From Plantago ovata (lineage: Eukaryota; Streptophyta; Magnoliopsida; Lamiales; Plantaginaceae), in the NCBI GenBank assembly GCA_028274465.1, contig CM051458.1, positions 51,449,253-51,513,252 of the forward strand: DNA of 64,000 nt. Reading direction: 5' to 3'. A program made the position numbers and the translations under genes. Under the pieces are notes generated by a model. It was not told the origin of the DNA and made no database searches. It was given only the letters and a program-made list of their open reading frames with translations. Positions 43,856 to 55,741 of the stretch are shown here, in pieces. Every line of letters begins with the position of its first letter. Position 1 is the first letter of the stretch.

Positions 43856-45917
43856 AACTCCCCAAACCAAACCTTTGCTTGTCCTCAAGCAACAAACTAT
43901 CCTAAATGCAACACAAAAGGAGTCTCATACCAAGTAAATTGAACTAATCTATTGAATCTACCAAATGCTTATGAACAAAATCAAATGAGCATGAGATGCA
44001 AGTAGGTTGAAGAATGCCTCGATTGCGAATATACACATTCTCATGTGCACTTGGTTAAGCAAAGGAGTCTCTCGTAACATCTTCTACCTGGACCTGGTCA
44101 GTGACGACACAATGATTCACATTATCATACTACAATTGGCCCGTGCCTATGAAACCGAGGGCTTACTACTGTTCACCAAGCGAGACTTTTCCTCAAGAGA
44201 GGGCGAACCAATACTGGCTCTCATCAAACGAAGGAGGGTTCCCTAGAAAAAGAAGACACTCCCCTATTCTACCCAGACTCTCAAAGAACGAATCTCACTC
44301 AACCACTTCTTGAATAGCAAGACGAGGGTGGTCAAGAACAGGCCTTGGACAAAGGCGACACGAAAACAAAAGATAGAATTTACAACTCGATACTTCACAA
44401 GGACAAAATATTTACATGACACTTGACACTACGGGACTGCTTTTGGCTTGCGACGACCCTTCTTTTGCTTTTGGGTCTTATTCTTTATTTTCTTTCTTCT
44501 TTTTTTTTTTATTTTCTCTTTTTCTTTTCTCTTTTTTTTCTCTTTTTTTTTTCTCTTTTTTTTTCTCTCTTTTTTTTTTTATATATAGCTAGGCAAGCAG
44601 CAGTACTACGTGTCGAAAACCTCCCCAAACCTATTCGAGAGAATAGGTTTGAGCACAAAGACGAAAAAGAAAAAAAAAAGAAAAACTTTTTACAAAGACA
44701 CCTCCCCAAACCTATTCGAGAGAATAGGTTGGGACACAAAACAAAAGAAAAATAAAGCTAAGAAAAATCTACAACGACTCAAGACGAAAGACAAGTATAA
44801 CAACGTAACCCCCTCCCCAAACCTATTCGATAGAATAGGTTTAATACAAGGAATCACACACCTCACACTACCTCCTTCCTAGGCATTTGGCAATCTCTAA
44901 TCGAGGTGAAAAACTTGTCGCCTATTACGTACATAGTTACACGGGTTACAACCATAGATTCTAACATGCATCATTTTATATGGTCATCGTGAACCGCAGT
45001 AGAAGAAACACCACTTGAGGTGATATCGAGACTACTAAGCTTAACTAGTGCACAAGTGAATGTGACAAACCAAGCGAGACAAGCCTCAAACTACTTGCAA
45101 AGTGATGCAACATATGATAATGGTCATAAGCACTTAGTCTACACAATAGAAAAGTTCGAAAAAACTTGGCAATAGACTCCACACAACAACGTGCAACAAC
45201 TAATCTATGGATGATATGCATGCAAAAATTTGAAAAAAACACGACAAATGACATGAACTTGAGTAAAATCAGGCATGTACGAACCACACAAGCATATAGT
45301 ACTGAAAATCCAATACCCCATCCCCAAACCTAAACTTTTGCTCGTCCTCGAGCAAAGAAAAGTTGAATGAAAAGGAAAAATTGGATTGAAAGTACACTTC
45401 CCTGAGAATAAGGTTCGTGTCCAATCTCCTATATATGAGTAGTACCTGAAAGGACTCAAGAAACATGTGAAACGAGTGCACAAAGGTGGCGAAATGAGAA
45501 AAAGGGAAAATATGGGGAACAGGGCCCAAGCGGCCCGCTTGGACTATGCTTGGCATTATCCAGGCGGGCCGCTTGGATTTTCAGTAGGATTAAATCCTAC
45601 TGAAAATCCAAGCGGGGCGCTTGGCCTGTTTTCCCATTTTTTTCGATTTTTCTTAATCCTAACAAACTAAGGCACCGAGACAAAAGGCTAAGCTACTCTA
45701 AACACGACAAAAGGCACACAGGCCACAACTACAAAAGCAAACTAAGAGTACAAGAGTCATAAGTCATAGCATCATACAACCAAATCGAAATAGTCTTAAT
45801 CTCATGAATCATACAACCAAATCGAAAGAAAAAGAGTTTCAACCAACAATAGTGAACAAGCCAAAATAACGACAATAAGGATACTACCGAATAAATGGCC
45901 TCTGTCAGCTGAGTTCT
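43856..45917 (-). mobile_element. Gypsy family B internal 3' region
   Basis: Non-coding. Order from the LTR: polypurine tract and GCTTG-AGGA-CAAGC hairpin (43856-43893); long pyrimidine tract (44460-44585); three AACCTATTC-type hairpins (about 44630-44651, 44710-44731, 44820-44841). Next is a second hairpin plus polypurine module (45310-45360, stem TTTGCTCG, loop AGGA on the sense strand). A cluster of CCAAGCG palindromes includes one of 47 bp at 45569-45615. The layout parallels family A. Confidence 0.78.
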
Positions 45918-46302
45918 CTAGAAGGGAGGAGGAAGGTTGCTTCCACTATCATCACCTTGCGGGTGGAACGGGTACCCCGGAACTTGGCGAGCTAGAGCAT
46001 CATACCGGTTCATCGTGTCCTCCTGGTAAACTCTCCACCACGGCTTGGTCCCAATTGGGCATAACTTCTCCATAGTACTTCCATCCCCGCTTGGTGATTA
46101 GGGCGTTGAGCTCACCAACACCGGGCAATTCATTTTCGCTAGCCGTAAAGCGAATGCTCCTCTCCCCAATGTATGTGTGGGGTCTGGAATGGAAGTGAGT
46201 TTCATATAACCTCGCTTTATCCGTTAGTTGATACCGAGCTCCCCTTTGACCATCCCTTGAGGATCCTTCTCCTCGGGTTCTCTTGTTCCTTCTTGTCGAC
46301 AT
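45918..46302 (-). pseudogene. Gypsy family B second ORF, shortened
   Basis: Starts at the ATG at 46300-46302 (MSTRRNKRTRGEGSS), matching the basic N-terminus of the family A second ORF (54265). It runs about 100 codons, including YIGERSIRFTASENELPGV and WKYYGEVMPNWDQAVVE. A frameshift follows near 46025, then a short tail ends at a TAG (45918-45920). The central module seen in family A (about residues 211-262) is missing. Its role is unknown. Confidence 0.65.
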
Positions 46303-46307
46303 GGTAC

Positions 46308-46868
46308 CTAGAAAAATCACATTAGATAGCTTGAAGATGACGGTAACTAGACTCTTACACTACTACCAAACAATCTACTTCTACTCTAAGACAAGTATAC
46401 GTTCTTCGTTTAAAACAAGTCATAACGCAACAAGTCGACTCTTAGACGTCAAAACTCACTCAAGTGTTCTTTTTAACGAGTTTGAAGGCTTGCTAAAATT
46501 CAAACATAGCGAATCGAGAAGTTTTAACGCTTCGTTACGATTAGCTAATTCGAATCAAACCAAGCAAACAAACTCATCATTAGAACTACCCAACCAATCC
46601 TACACATTCTCATGCAATCTAAACAACACCAACATCATATCAATACTCAAATTTCGAGCTAACAATCATGCAAACAATTATCTAGCAAGAATTCAAGCCA
46701 TAGAGTTCATCAAAATCAAAGTAAGCAAAATTCGAATTTAGACATCACATCCAATAAGAAACATGCTTAACAATCAATATCAAACTCTAATTTACCAATA
46801 CATAACACAATTGAAGCCAATAAGATCAAAATCCCAAATTCAAGAAAGTTAGGGTTCTTGAGGGTTAC
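46308..46868 (-). other. Predicted leader intron of family B second ORF
   Basis: Minus-strand boundaries: CGAAG then GTAACCCTC at 46868, and TTTTTCTAG then GTACCATG at 46308. Length 561 nt, AT-rich. Position, size and the AACCCTAA motif just inside the 5' end match the two family A intervals. Confidence 0.55.
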
Positions 46869-47057
46869 CTTCGATTCCTTGTGAATGATGCTTCAAACGT
46901 GAAATTTGTTCGGTTTAGATGATAGAGGAGGTGATTGGCTCTTTAGAATGCACAAGATTGCAAGAATTGGTGGAGAATTGAGTGAGATTGAAGTTTTTGG
47001 GGTGAAAAATCGGGAAGAAGATGAAAAGAATGAAGAGGAGAGCTTCAAAACTCAAGT

Positions 47058-47275
47058 GGCTCGCTTGGCTTTTAAGGAAGCCAAGCGAGCCGCTTGAGCG
47101 TCCCAAGCGAAGCGCTTGGTTCAAGCGGGACGCTTGGGTCGCCCCAAGCGCTTCGCTTGGATTTACAGTAGGAGAAGTTCCTACTGTAAATCCAAGCGGT
47201 CCGCTTGGCTTGAACCAAGCGGAGCTTTTGGCCAAGCGGTCCGCTTGGCTTGAGCCAAGTGGAGCGCTTGGGACC
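47058..47275 (-). repeat. Dense CCAAGCG palindrome array in family B spacer
   Basis: Within about 220 bp there are some eight palindromes of the form CCAAGCG, three bases, CGCTTGG (perfect or with one mismatch). The middle triplets vary (AAG, CTT, GTC, GAG, GGA). In the centre lies a longer palindrome (about 47150-47200) with arms containing GGATTTACAGTAGGA. The array sits between the protease stop and the predicted intron. Confidence 0.85.
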
Positions 47276-47372
47276 TGGAGCTCCTAACTTCATTTTTTTT
47301 CGACTTTTTCTCAATTTTTCACCTCAAAAACCTTGTCTACTCAACAAAACAAAATTTAAACATGCTTCTAAT

Positions 47373-49549
47373 CTATATGCAATTACCTACAACCTCGGGT
47401 TGCCTCCCCGAGAAGCGCCTTTGTTTAGAAGTCGTTGGCTCGAGTCGTCTTAGCTCATGCGGGATCAATTTCGCATCGGGTACTAGACTTCCCGTCCAAG
47501 TGCTCTTCAAAGCATCAAGTCCCTGCACATCTTGACGAACATAAAGAGGACCAAAGAATCCTACAAGTTCGTTAGTATCAACATAAGCACATGAATTAAT
47601 TATGGCTCGCAACGTATGTTGCTTGCCATTTACCTCGAAGCTACATGTACGACGATACATGTCTATCACCATATGTACTTTGTTGATGAAGACTCTACCC
47701 AAAAGAACCACATCCTTGAGCTTTGCGGAGGATGTAGGCATGACGATGAAGTTCGTCTTGACCTCTACACCGGCGACTCTTACCACTAGATTCTCGATCA
47801 CCCCCAATGGATTATTCATAGACCCGTCCGCCAATTGCACCATGCACTTCATTGGTCTTAAGCCAGACAAACCCGACTCTTCGTACACGTTCAAAGGTAT
47901 GACATTCACACCCGCTCCCGTGTCTAGAGTTGCCACTATTCCATCCTTCTTACCCAAGCCGATTTCCACATCAAAGCTCTCTTGGATAGGCACTTCCACC
48001 ATATCCACCAACTCATCCTCAGACGATGAGTTTTCATTCACTTCTTCCACTATCGCATCAGATTGTGCGAAAACTTTCTCTTCCACAACTACCTTAGGAG
48101 TCTCAAGCTCCTCACTCAGTTTGCAAGTTTCAGTTATCTTGCAACTTGGCACCTCAACTCGTGCATTGTCTCTCACAACCGTGATCTCCACGGGCAAATC
48201 AGTCACCACGGTTATAGCCATGGCTTTCTCCGTGTTTCCGGGAAACTTCCCTTGCTCTCTACTCGCCCCTCGATCTATAAGCTCTTGTAGCTTCTTATGG
48301 AGACTGCTACTACTAGCCTCAAGCTTCTCAAAGCGTTGATTGTTAGTAGCCTCATTACGATAGTAATCCTCCATGAATTTGTTCGTCTTCATAACCAGAT
48401 CATTGAGTGAAGTAACAAGAGGAGAAGGGAGCACCCCTCCACCTTGCGGTCCTGAACTAGCAACCGGAGGTGGGGGTGTGGGATTAGAAGGTGGTGCTCC
48501 TTCATACTAGTTGTTCCCATAGCTGAGACGGCTTCGATCTTGATGTGGACCATAGGCATATTGGTCCGGGTTGTGGACATAACCACGGTTGCCTTGGTTC
48601 TGGTGCCCACCTCGTGGTCCTTGTCCCCCACGGTTTTGTGGCCTAACATTGCCATATCCTTGGCCATAGTTCACATCCTCGGTCACTTGCTCCCCTTCGG
48701 CAGCAGCATAGACCTCTTGACGGACCTCGTTCTTGATGAATTGCTCTCTAGCAAACTCAGAACGGCATAGATAGGCCGGGTGCCCATAATTCTTGCAGAC
48801 ACCACAAATCTCCGTAGAAGGGATAGGAACGCTTTGCCTCAAAGCTTGCTTGACCTCATGGGCGAACCCATCAAAGGCATCTTGTTCCACTACTACCTTT
48901 GCCTCTCCCCTTTGCTCCTTTTGAAGCACACGAGCTCTAACATTCCGGTTTTGAGAATTCCGGTACATCGTGTCTAGCTTCATTTGAGCTTGAGTAGGAG
49001 TCAACTCTCCCATACTTCCACCGCAAATGCTATCCACTTGAGATTGAATCTCAGGATGCAAGCCATTGTAAAAGAATTAGAGAAGCTGACCTTTATCATA
49101 CCCATGGTGAGGGCATCTATGTTGCAACCCCATGAAACGATCATAAGCCTCGTGAAAAGCTTCATCATATCGCTGATCAAAGGTGCTAATTTGGCTCTTC
49201 ATAGCCATCGTCTTGGAAGCGGGGTAGTACCGATCCATGAACTTGTCGAAACAGAGCGTCCATGTAGTCAAAGACCCAGCCTTTGCTCGATCACCTAGAC
49301 CCATGGAGAAAACCTTCATGCGAAGATCATCGTCCGTCACTCCAGCACCCGGTCACCCAAGATGGAGAACAAATTTCTCGAGCTCATTCAAGAACCCAAT
49401 CACGTCCTCATTAACCATCCCATAGAACTTGAGAAGTTGTTGGAACATGTGGTTCTTTATCTCCAGGTTCCTAGTGGCATCATTGAGGACAATTGCTGGT
49501 CCTCTAGCCCCAACCGTTGGCTTGGTGAGTGAACGAATAGGTTGCTCCG
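47373..49549 (-). pseudogene. gag: Gypsy family B Gag-protease, broken and 5' truncated
   Basis: Minus strand. The gag core is recognisable (RNLEIKNHMFQQLLKFYG near 49440, LRMKVFSMGLGDRAK near 49300, HRCPHHGYDKGQLL near 49100). The knuckle CGVCKNYGHPAYLC is at about 48770-48810. The protease active site is DTGAGVNVIPLNV near 47910. Stops include TGA at about 49345, TAA near 49077 and TAG near 48507. A short deletion removes part of the SWLSSLP motif near 49280. The start of gag, the leader and the 5' LTR are cut off at 49549 by a family A LTR. Confidence 0.88.
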
Positions 49550-50789
49550 TGATGAATGTGTATTTTACACTTTCATTTGAGTTTTTTTCACCTAGTTTAG
49601 CTATCCTCTATGTTAATTTAGCTATATTTTAGTACATTTTATTAGAATAGTGTCACGTTTCCCTTTAGATTTTATTTTACAGGTTTTGGTTGAAATTCAG
49701 AGATTTCTGGGCAATTATATTGAAGTTGACAAGGAATTGGTGTTCCAGAAGCCTATTTGGAGTATCTGAAGGTTTCCGGATAGGATTTGGAGTCTAGGGG
49801 TCGAATCTGGAGGTTAGAAGGCCACTAGAAGTCAGAAACCGAGTCCGAAAAGGTGAAGAAATCCAAAACCGCGTCAAAAACGCGGAAATTCCGTGAAATA
49901 GCTGTGGGGCGAACCGCCGCGGACTAATTTCGGGCCTATATATAGTGCTCAGTTTTCTCTCCGAAAATCAGATCTTTCCAAGCCTACTTTCTCACCTCTC
50001 TCTATATTTTAGGTAGGGACTTCCCAGGGCCTGTCCTGGGAGTTCCGTACATTAGGGGATACTTTTTCATAGCAGATTGGAGCGCGTAGGATCGCAATCA
50101 TCCGGAGATTGACAACCTTCGGTAACTTTGTATCTTACAGTTTTTATCTACTTATTTTATCTTCTTTCAATATGTTTTCTTCTATGATCTCTGTTGATTG
50201 CATGCCTATTATGAGTAGCTAAACTTATCGTTGGTGGTAGTATGTGAATTCTTAGCGAAGGGAAGATAATCATGCTAATGGCTATATCGCGCATTATACT
50301 CCGTGTCATTGCTTTATTTCGTTGATCAGTTGTAACCAAAATTCTCGTATGTTGTATTGATTATTATGCACACTTGGACACTTGTCGACCATCAGACCAA
50401 TTATCTTCGTAGTGTTGAATAATTACGAAACACATTAGGACGTTAGTTGTTGACAAGTCAGACCGAATTATCTTCGTAGTGCTTAATACTTGCAACAGGA
50501 CACTAGATTGATTCAAAGATCTCTATGCAAGACCGAGGAATTTATGCATGATTATCGACCCATTATGTTAAGAAGGACCATACTATCACCAATCTCCATT
50601 ATCTGCTTGAAAACCCCCTTTTGCTTTCTATCTGCTGTTTTATATTCTTAATTAGATTCGATAAAGCTAGTATAGTCCTGAGAGAACGACACTCGAGTCA
50701 TTCTACTGCTACACTACGGTTTTCGTTGTAGTTGTGGATTGCCTTTGGCTAATTACAAATTTATTTGATTGAATATGACACGTTCGTCA
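49550..50789 (+). mobile_element. Gypsy family A 5' LTR
   Basis: 1240 bp from TGATGAATG to CGTTCGTCA (one change in the usual TTCATCA end). The primer binding site follows. One diverged palindrome unit is at about 49903-49922 before the TATA box at about 49936. It is inserted into the gag of family B (flank CTCCG). Confidence 0.9.
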
Positions 50790-50792
50790 AAT

Positions 50793-50809
50793 TGGCGCCG
50801 TTGCCGGGG
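50793..50809 (+). promoter_or_regulatory. Primer binding site, Asp tRNA
   Basis: TGGCGCCGTTGCCGGGG, identical to the site at 9896-9912 and three bases inside the LTR. Confidence 0.9.
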
Positions 50810-50958
50810 ACTATACTCCTTTTTTCTGTTTAATTTGTTTTTATTTACAGGTTTAGATTCCTAATTCTATTAGTTTTAGTTTTCCTTTTTAATCTCTCTC
50901 TGATACTGCTTTCCTAGTTTGTCTCTAATTACTTTTCCTAGTCTGTCACAGATAGTGT

Positions 50959-53117
50959 ATGCCGCATACACGTTCTGCAGGAACACCGCTTGCTAATTCA
51001 ATTGCTGAGATCGACAAAGTCTACCACCAAAGAAGGCGACTACTTGAAAGGCGCGCACTAGAGGAAATAGAGGAAACCGATTTCTCTGAATCTCTAATTA
51101 GTCTATTCAAGGAAATCGACGGAATGGCAGAAGCTAGACCACTGAAGGCATGGGTACAACCCACCAAGGATCGTATGAGGGGACCAGCGATAGTTCTTTC
51201 GTCTGCAACCCGAGATCTGGAGATCAAGAACCACGCATTCCAACAACTTCCGAGATTCTATGGCTTATCAAGGGAAGATGTGATGGGGTACTTGCACGAT
51301 ATCGATGATTTCGTCAACCAACTCCCACGACCCAGAGCTGACATAACCACGGATGAGTTAAGGATGAAGGTTTTTGCTATGGGACTTGGCGACAGAGCCA
51401 AGTCATGGCTGAGCTCTCTTCCAGCAGGCTCGCTGGACACTTGGGAAAAGGTTTTTTCAGCTTTCATGGAGAAATACTTCCCTCACACTCTGACTACCGC
51501 GCTTAAGGCGCAAATCACTGGATTCAAGCAGGACTATGATGAGACCATCTACACCGCGTTTGAGAGGTTCCAAGATCTCACGAACAAGTGCCATCACCAT
51601 GGTTTTGAACTTTCCGACCTAGTCCAACACTTCTACAAGGGACTAACCTTCGAGAACCAACAAGTGGTGGATTTCCAATGCCGAGGCAATATTTGGGAGG
51701 AAACCGCTGAAGCCGTCTGGGCAGTTTTCGAAAGGCTTGCTAAGGGTTCGCAGTTCAAGGACCCAAGAGCAATGGTTAGGAGACGTAGACCTAAAGCTCC
51801 ACCAACTCAAGAAGCCCCTATGTACAGGGGGAACGGGGATCAATTCGAGTGCTTTACCAACGAATTGAAGCAAGTCCTCAAGAGCGCCATCGGAACAACT
51901 GTTTCGAACGAAGTATGCCGAATATGCAAGAACTATGGGCATGGGGCTCATATGTGTAGATCGGAGCTGGCATACGATGATGGCAACTGGGCTCGAGGAG
52001 GAGAAGAGGAAGCCTTTGCTACGGAGTTTGGCACTCAAGAAGTTAGCTACGGACAAGACGGTAGGAATCCTCGAGGTGGATTTTGGAGAAGAGGATACCG
52101 TAACAATCAAGGATATGCACCGGCTAACCAAACTTATGGACCTAACCAAGACCGTAGTAGGCTGAACTATGGTAATGATCACTGCGAAAACCCCGCTCCG
52201 AAAGAGCCAACGAAGTCGAAGACGGCTCAACTGGTGGAGAACTTGCAGAAGATGGTTGATCACACACAAAGTTTTCTCAAACGGTATGAAGAAGATTCCG
52301 AGAAGACTAGGGCAAGGCTCGATAAGTTGGAAGAGAGCACTAGGCTTGCCCATCAAAAGATGCAAGAGTTGATCGACCGAGGAGCAAGTAGGGAGCAAGG
52401 CAAACTGCCTAGCAACACTGAGAAGTCGTTGTCCATTAACTTAGTAGGTGATCTACCTGTTGAAATCACCATCAAAAAGGTTGCTAAGTGCGAGAGTTGC
52501 AAGAGGGACCTACCTTCACAAGCCGAAGAAGAGGAAAAGGACCTTGGTACTAACAAGAGTGAAGAGGAGCGAGAGGATCCCGAGCCACTCCCTCAAAGTT
52601 TCGATGTTAAGGTCGGGATTGGGGTGCTTGAAGATGTCCGAGCCACACTAGACACAGGATCCTACTCTAATGTGCTCCCTTTGAATGTTTTCGAGAAGAG
52701 TAACCTAGGAGAACTAACTGTGCATAAGGCTATTGTGCAACTGGCAGATGGATCCCTTGTGAAACCCGAAGGCGTTGTGAAGAATGTATTAGTCAAAATT
52801 GGTGAAGCCTCTGTTCACACCGATTTTGTAATTATGCCAGCATCAGCACCAGGAACGGGGATGTCATACTCTTAGGACGAACATTCTTGACTAAAATACG
52901 CTCCGTGATGGACATCTACCAAAGGACTTGCACTATCGAAGTGGATGGCAAGAAACATGTGTTGCAAGTCATATCCGATCCACCTGATCCACCCGATACT
53001 TCTCACACTATTGATTACAGTGGTCTTAACGTCTATGTTCACTCTTATTCACAGGATCAAAGCACGGGAAGGAGGCTCATGAAGGGGAAGTCTAGTACCC
53101 TCAGAAGGAAAAGATAG
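50959..53117 (+). pseudogene. gag: Gypsy family A Gag-protease, nearly intact
   Basis: The best family A copy: 638 codons open from MPHTRSAGT at 50959. Gag core at residues 85-230 (RDLEIKNHAFQQLPRFYG, LGDRAKSWLSSLPAG, KCHHHGFELSDL). Knuckle CRICKNYGHGAHMC near residue 323. A helical, coiled-coil-like stretch lies at about 430-480, and the protease active site DTGSYSNVLPLNV near 565. A one-base deletion at about 52857 shifts the frame before the protease end, which resumes at 52887 and stops at 53117. Downstream there is no reverse transcriptase; the next ORF begins 1.1 kb later. Confidence 0.92.
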
Positions 53118-53721
53118 GCAAAGACAGGAGTCGAGTCAGAGACTTTAAACAATGGCGCTATCCGGGAGGCAACCCGGGGTTTTTATCGCTTTCTTTACCG
53201 CTTTATTGCATGCATTCATACTTGAACAATTTGCTTTTCATATGTGAATTTGTTCGGTTCTGTATCGTATGTGCTTATGTTGTGTTCGAGTGTGATTTTT
53301 CGAGTGATTTTTGAGGAAAATGATTTTTCGGGGACTAAAAACCGCATTTTTATTTCAAAAAACGTTCGTCTCCCACCTAAAAGTGGGGGGCGAATCGCCC
53401 CACGTATGGGGCGAATCGCGCGCTCTGGGCGTGCGGGGCGGTTCGCCCCGCACGGGGCGGTCCGCCCCAGGTGTGGGGCGGTTCGCCCCACACCATCAGA
53501 TTGAAAAAAACGGGGGTTTCTTCCCCAAACCCCCATTTTCCTCCATTTTCATCTTCCAAACTCCAAAATTTCCTCCATATTCAAAATAACTTCAAATCTT
53601 CATAACTTCTTCATCTCTCCATCATTTTGTGTGTTCTTTAGCTTCATTCGAAGCCCGTTGCATGCTCTTTCATTCTATCCGAACAAATTTCTTCCTAGCT
53701 CATTCAATTTCCGGATTTGAG
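53118..53721 (+). mobile_element. Family A spacer with palindrome array and CT-rich leader
   Basis: Equivalent to 12144-12691. The block GCTATCCGGGAGGCAACCCG is at about 53157-53176. Palindromes with a GCG-N3-CGC core lie at 53385-53495 (several units, some with the complementary order GCGGTTCGC). A CT-rich leader follows at 53515-53640. The last exon-like bases TTTGAG precede the predicted donor. Confidence 0.75.
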
Positions 53722-54259
53722 GTATTATCACATGAACCCTAATTTTTACAATTTGGGGATTTTTTGATTTATGCTTCAATTAGCCTTGTATGATGTATGG
53801 GTTGATGATTTATGTGATTAGATTCGTTATTCATTGTTAATTACATGTTCAATTAGGCTTGGTTTGATGATTTGAGATTTTTGCTAATTAGATGATATAT
53901 GTCTTGTTAGGAAATTGTCTCTCTTACTTTCATTCCATGCTTAAACATGTGTTTATTGATATGAATTGATGGATGTATTGGTAGAATGCATGATTGATGA
54001 GATTGAGGATTTATGCTAGAAATTGATTTTTATGATTTGGATTGAACCTTGTGATTCAAGGCACTTATTGTTAGCAAGAGCATAATGTGATATGTTATTG
54101 TAGTAGGTACATTGATATGTTACGTAATGAATTAGCTAGACTAGGCTTTGGGATATTGAGGAGTTGGATTTTTGAGAATTTTACTCGTTTGTTCACTCGT
54201 TTATTTACATATGCATAGGTCTGTTTTGCATCGTACAAGATACTAATTGCTGTTTGTAG
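53722..54259 (+). other. Predicted leader intron before family A second ORF
   Basis: Begins GTATTATCAC after TTTGAG and ends TACTAATTGCTGTTTGTAG. It is 538 nt and AT-rich, with AACCCTAAT just inside the 5' end. The ORF start lies six bases after the end. Confidence 0.55.
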
Positions 54260-54264
54260 GAATC

Positions 54265-55569
54265 ATGGCACCGAGGACAAGGAGAGCTGGCTCTAGCAAA
54301 AAGGGGAAAGGAGTGGCATCAAGCTCCCAACCATCTCACGATTTGTACGAGTTGTCTGCTGCTGCGATAGAGGTGCGACAACGGCTAGAGGAGGAGATGG
54401 CCGAAGGAGGAAGGTCGATCATCCCCGATAGGAGGATTGACATTCCTGAGTTCGCAGCGAATAGAGCGGGATATAGGACGCTGTCAAGTTTGGGGTCACA
54501 AAGGAATTGGGCATGGTACAGTTCCGGCAGGTTCAAAGGCTACGACGAGAGCCTCCTCCGAGATTTCTACACTGGTTACACGGATCTCGACGAGAAGAAT
54601 GGGGTGTTAATCCGAGGCCTGATTATACCATGGAACCCAGAGTACATTTCTTCCTTCATCCATTTCGGGAACTTTGAATTCACAGAGAGCGACCACGCCT
54701 ACTTGTATTCGAGGACCGCTAGGGGGATAGGGAGACACATCACCGACGTGATCTGCAACAGGGAGTACAGATATCCGGAAGTTGGGGCAGCACCTGGACG
54801 GATCAGTTATAGCGACCTTAGCATCGAAGCTAAGGTGATGATGAAAGTTTGCATCTCCAACTTGATCCCGAGGAAGAATGACACATGGATTCAACCCTAT
54901 TACGCCGAGCTCCTCTACTGCCTCATAGACGGACATCAGATCGACATAGGGCACATTATGTATGAGGAGTACGAGCGCCACTGGGAAAAGAAGAGGAAGC
55001 CTTTCATCTTCCCGAGCTTCATTACAGCATACTGCAAATATCATGGGGTCGACGATATTGAGGAGGGGGATTGCGAGGTTGCAGCCCTTTCACCCTCGAC
55101 CATTGAGGTACAGCTCAACAGGTATCAGTTGAGGAACCCCACAGCAGCTGCTGCTGATGTAGGAGCACCATTCCAGCCAAATGATTCCGATCATGAGGAT
55201 GCTATGGAGGCCGATGTTGGCGAAGCTCCTATCCCAGATATTCCGTTTGACCATCAAGCACCGCATGCACCAGCTGGAGCACCACAGGGGTCTGGAGGAT
55301 TTGACTTCTCCGAATTCCGTACCTACCTCGACAGCCGTTTCGACAGAATTGATGCCAACAACGCGGCCATGCGACAGGACATTGACAGGCACATTGTCCA
55401 GCACAACCGCGATTGGGAGATATTCGAGGAGCATCGCCGAGAGGATAGGCAACACATGTGAGAGCAGCAACAGCTCATCCAGCAGCAGCAGGAAGCTCTA
55501 CGACAGTCCAATGAGCTCATGAACGACATGTGGAGCGACTTTTATGGGGACTACCATCCCGAAGATTAG
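54265..55569 (+). CDS. Gypsy family A second ORF (Athila-type extra ORF)
   Basis: 398 codons are open from the ATG at 54265 to a TGA at 55459-55461; the same frame stays open to a TAG at 55567-55569 (434 codons in all), so the TGA may be a mutation. The N-terminus is basic (MAPRTRRAGSSKKGKG). The central part (WYSSGRFKGYDESLLRDFY to about residue 262) contains ELLYCLIDGHQIDIGH and FIFPSFITAYCKYHGV. That resembles the module of plant proteins annotated as putative plant transposon protein, found in the extra ORF of Athila elements. The tail is acidic, then Gln-rich. No signal peptide or membrane segment is evident, so an envelope role is not supported. Function unknown. Confidence 0.7.
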
Positions 55570-55741
55570 TTCTTCCCCATGTCCACTCTCAGCCGACCGA
55601 GGCCAAACCCTTCGGTAACATCTAGTATCACTTCTTTTTACTCATTATCTTTTGCTAGGGGGCTAGCTTAAGAATCGTAAGGGGGATGGGATGTGAACCA
55701 TGATGTTAAGTATTGTTTGGCTTTGTGTTGATTAGTATCTC
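55570..55741 (+). mobile_element. Start of family A 3' region, cut off
   Basis: Contains the CAGCCGACCGAGGCCAAACC block, a GCTAG-GGG hairpin (about 55654-55668) and the G-rich tract AAGGGGGATGGG near 55679. At about 55741 the sequence switches to the end of a minus-strand Copia-2 element. The remaining 3' region and the 3' LTR are missing. Confidence 0.75.
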
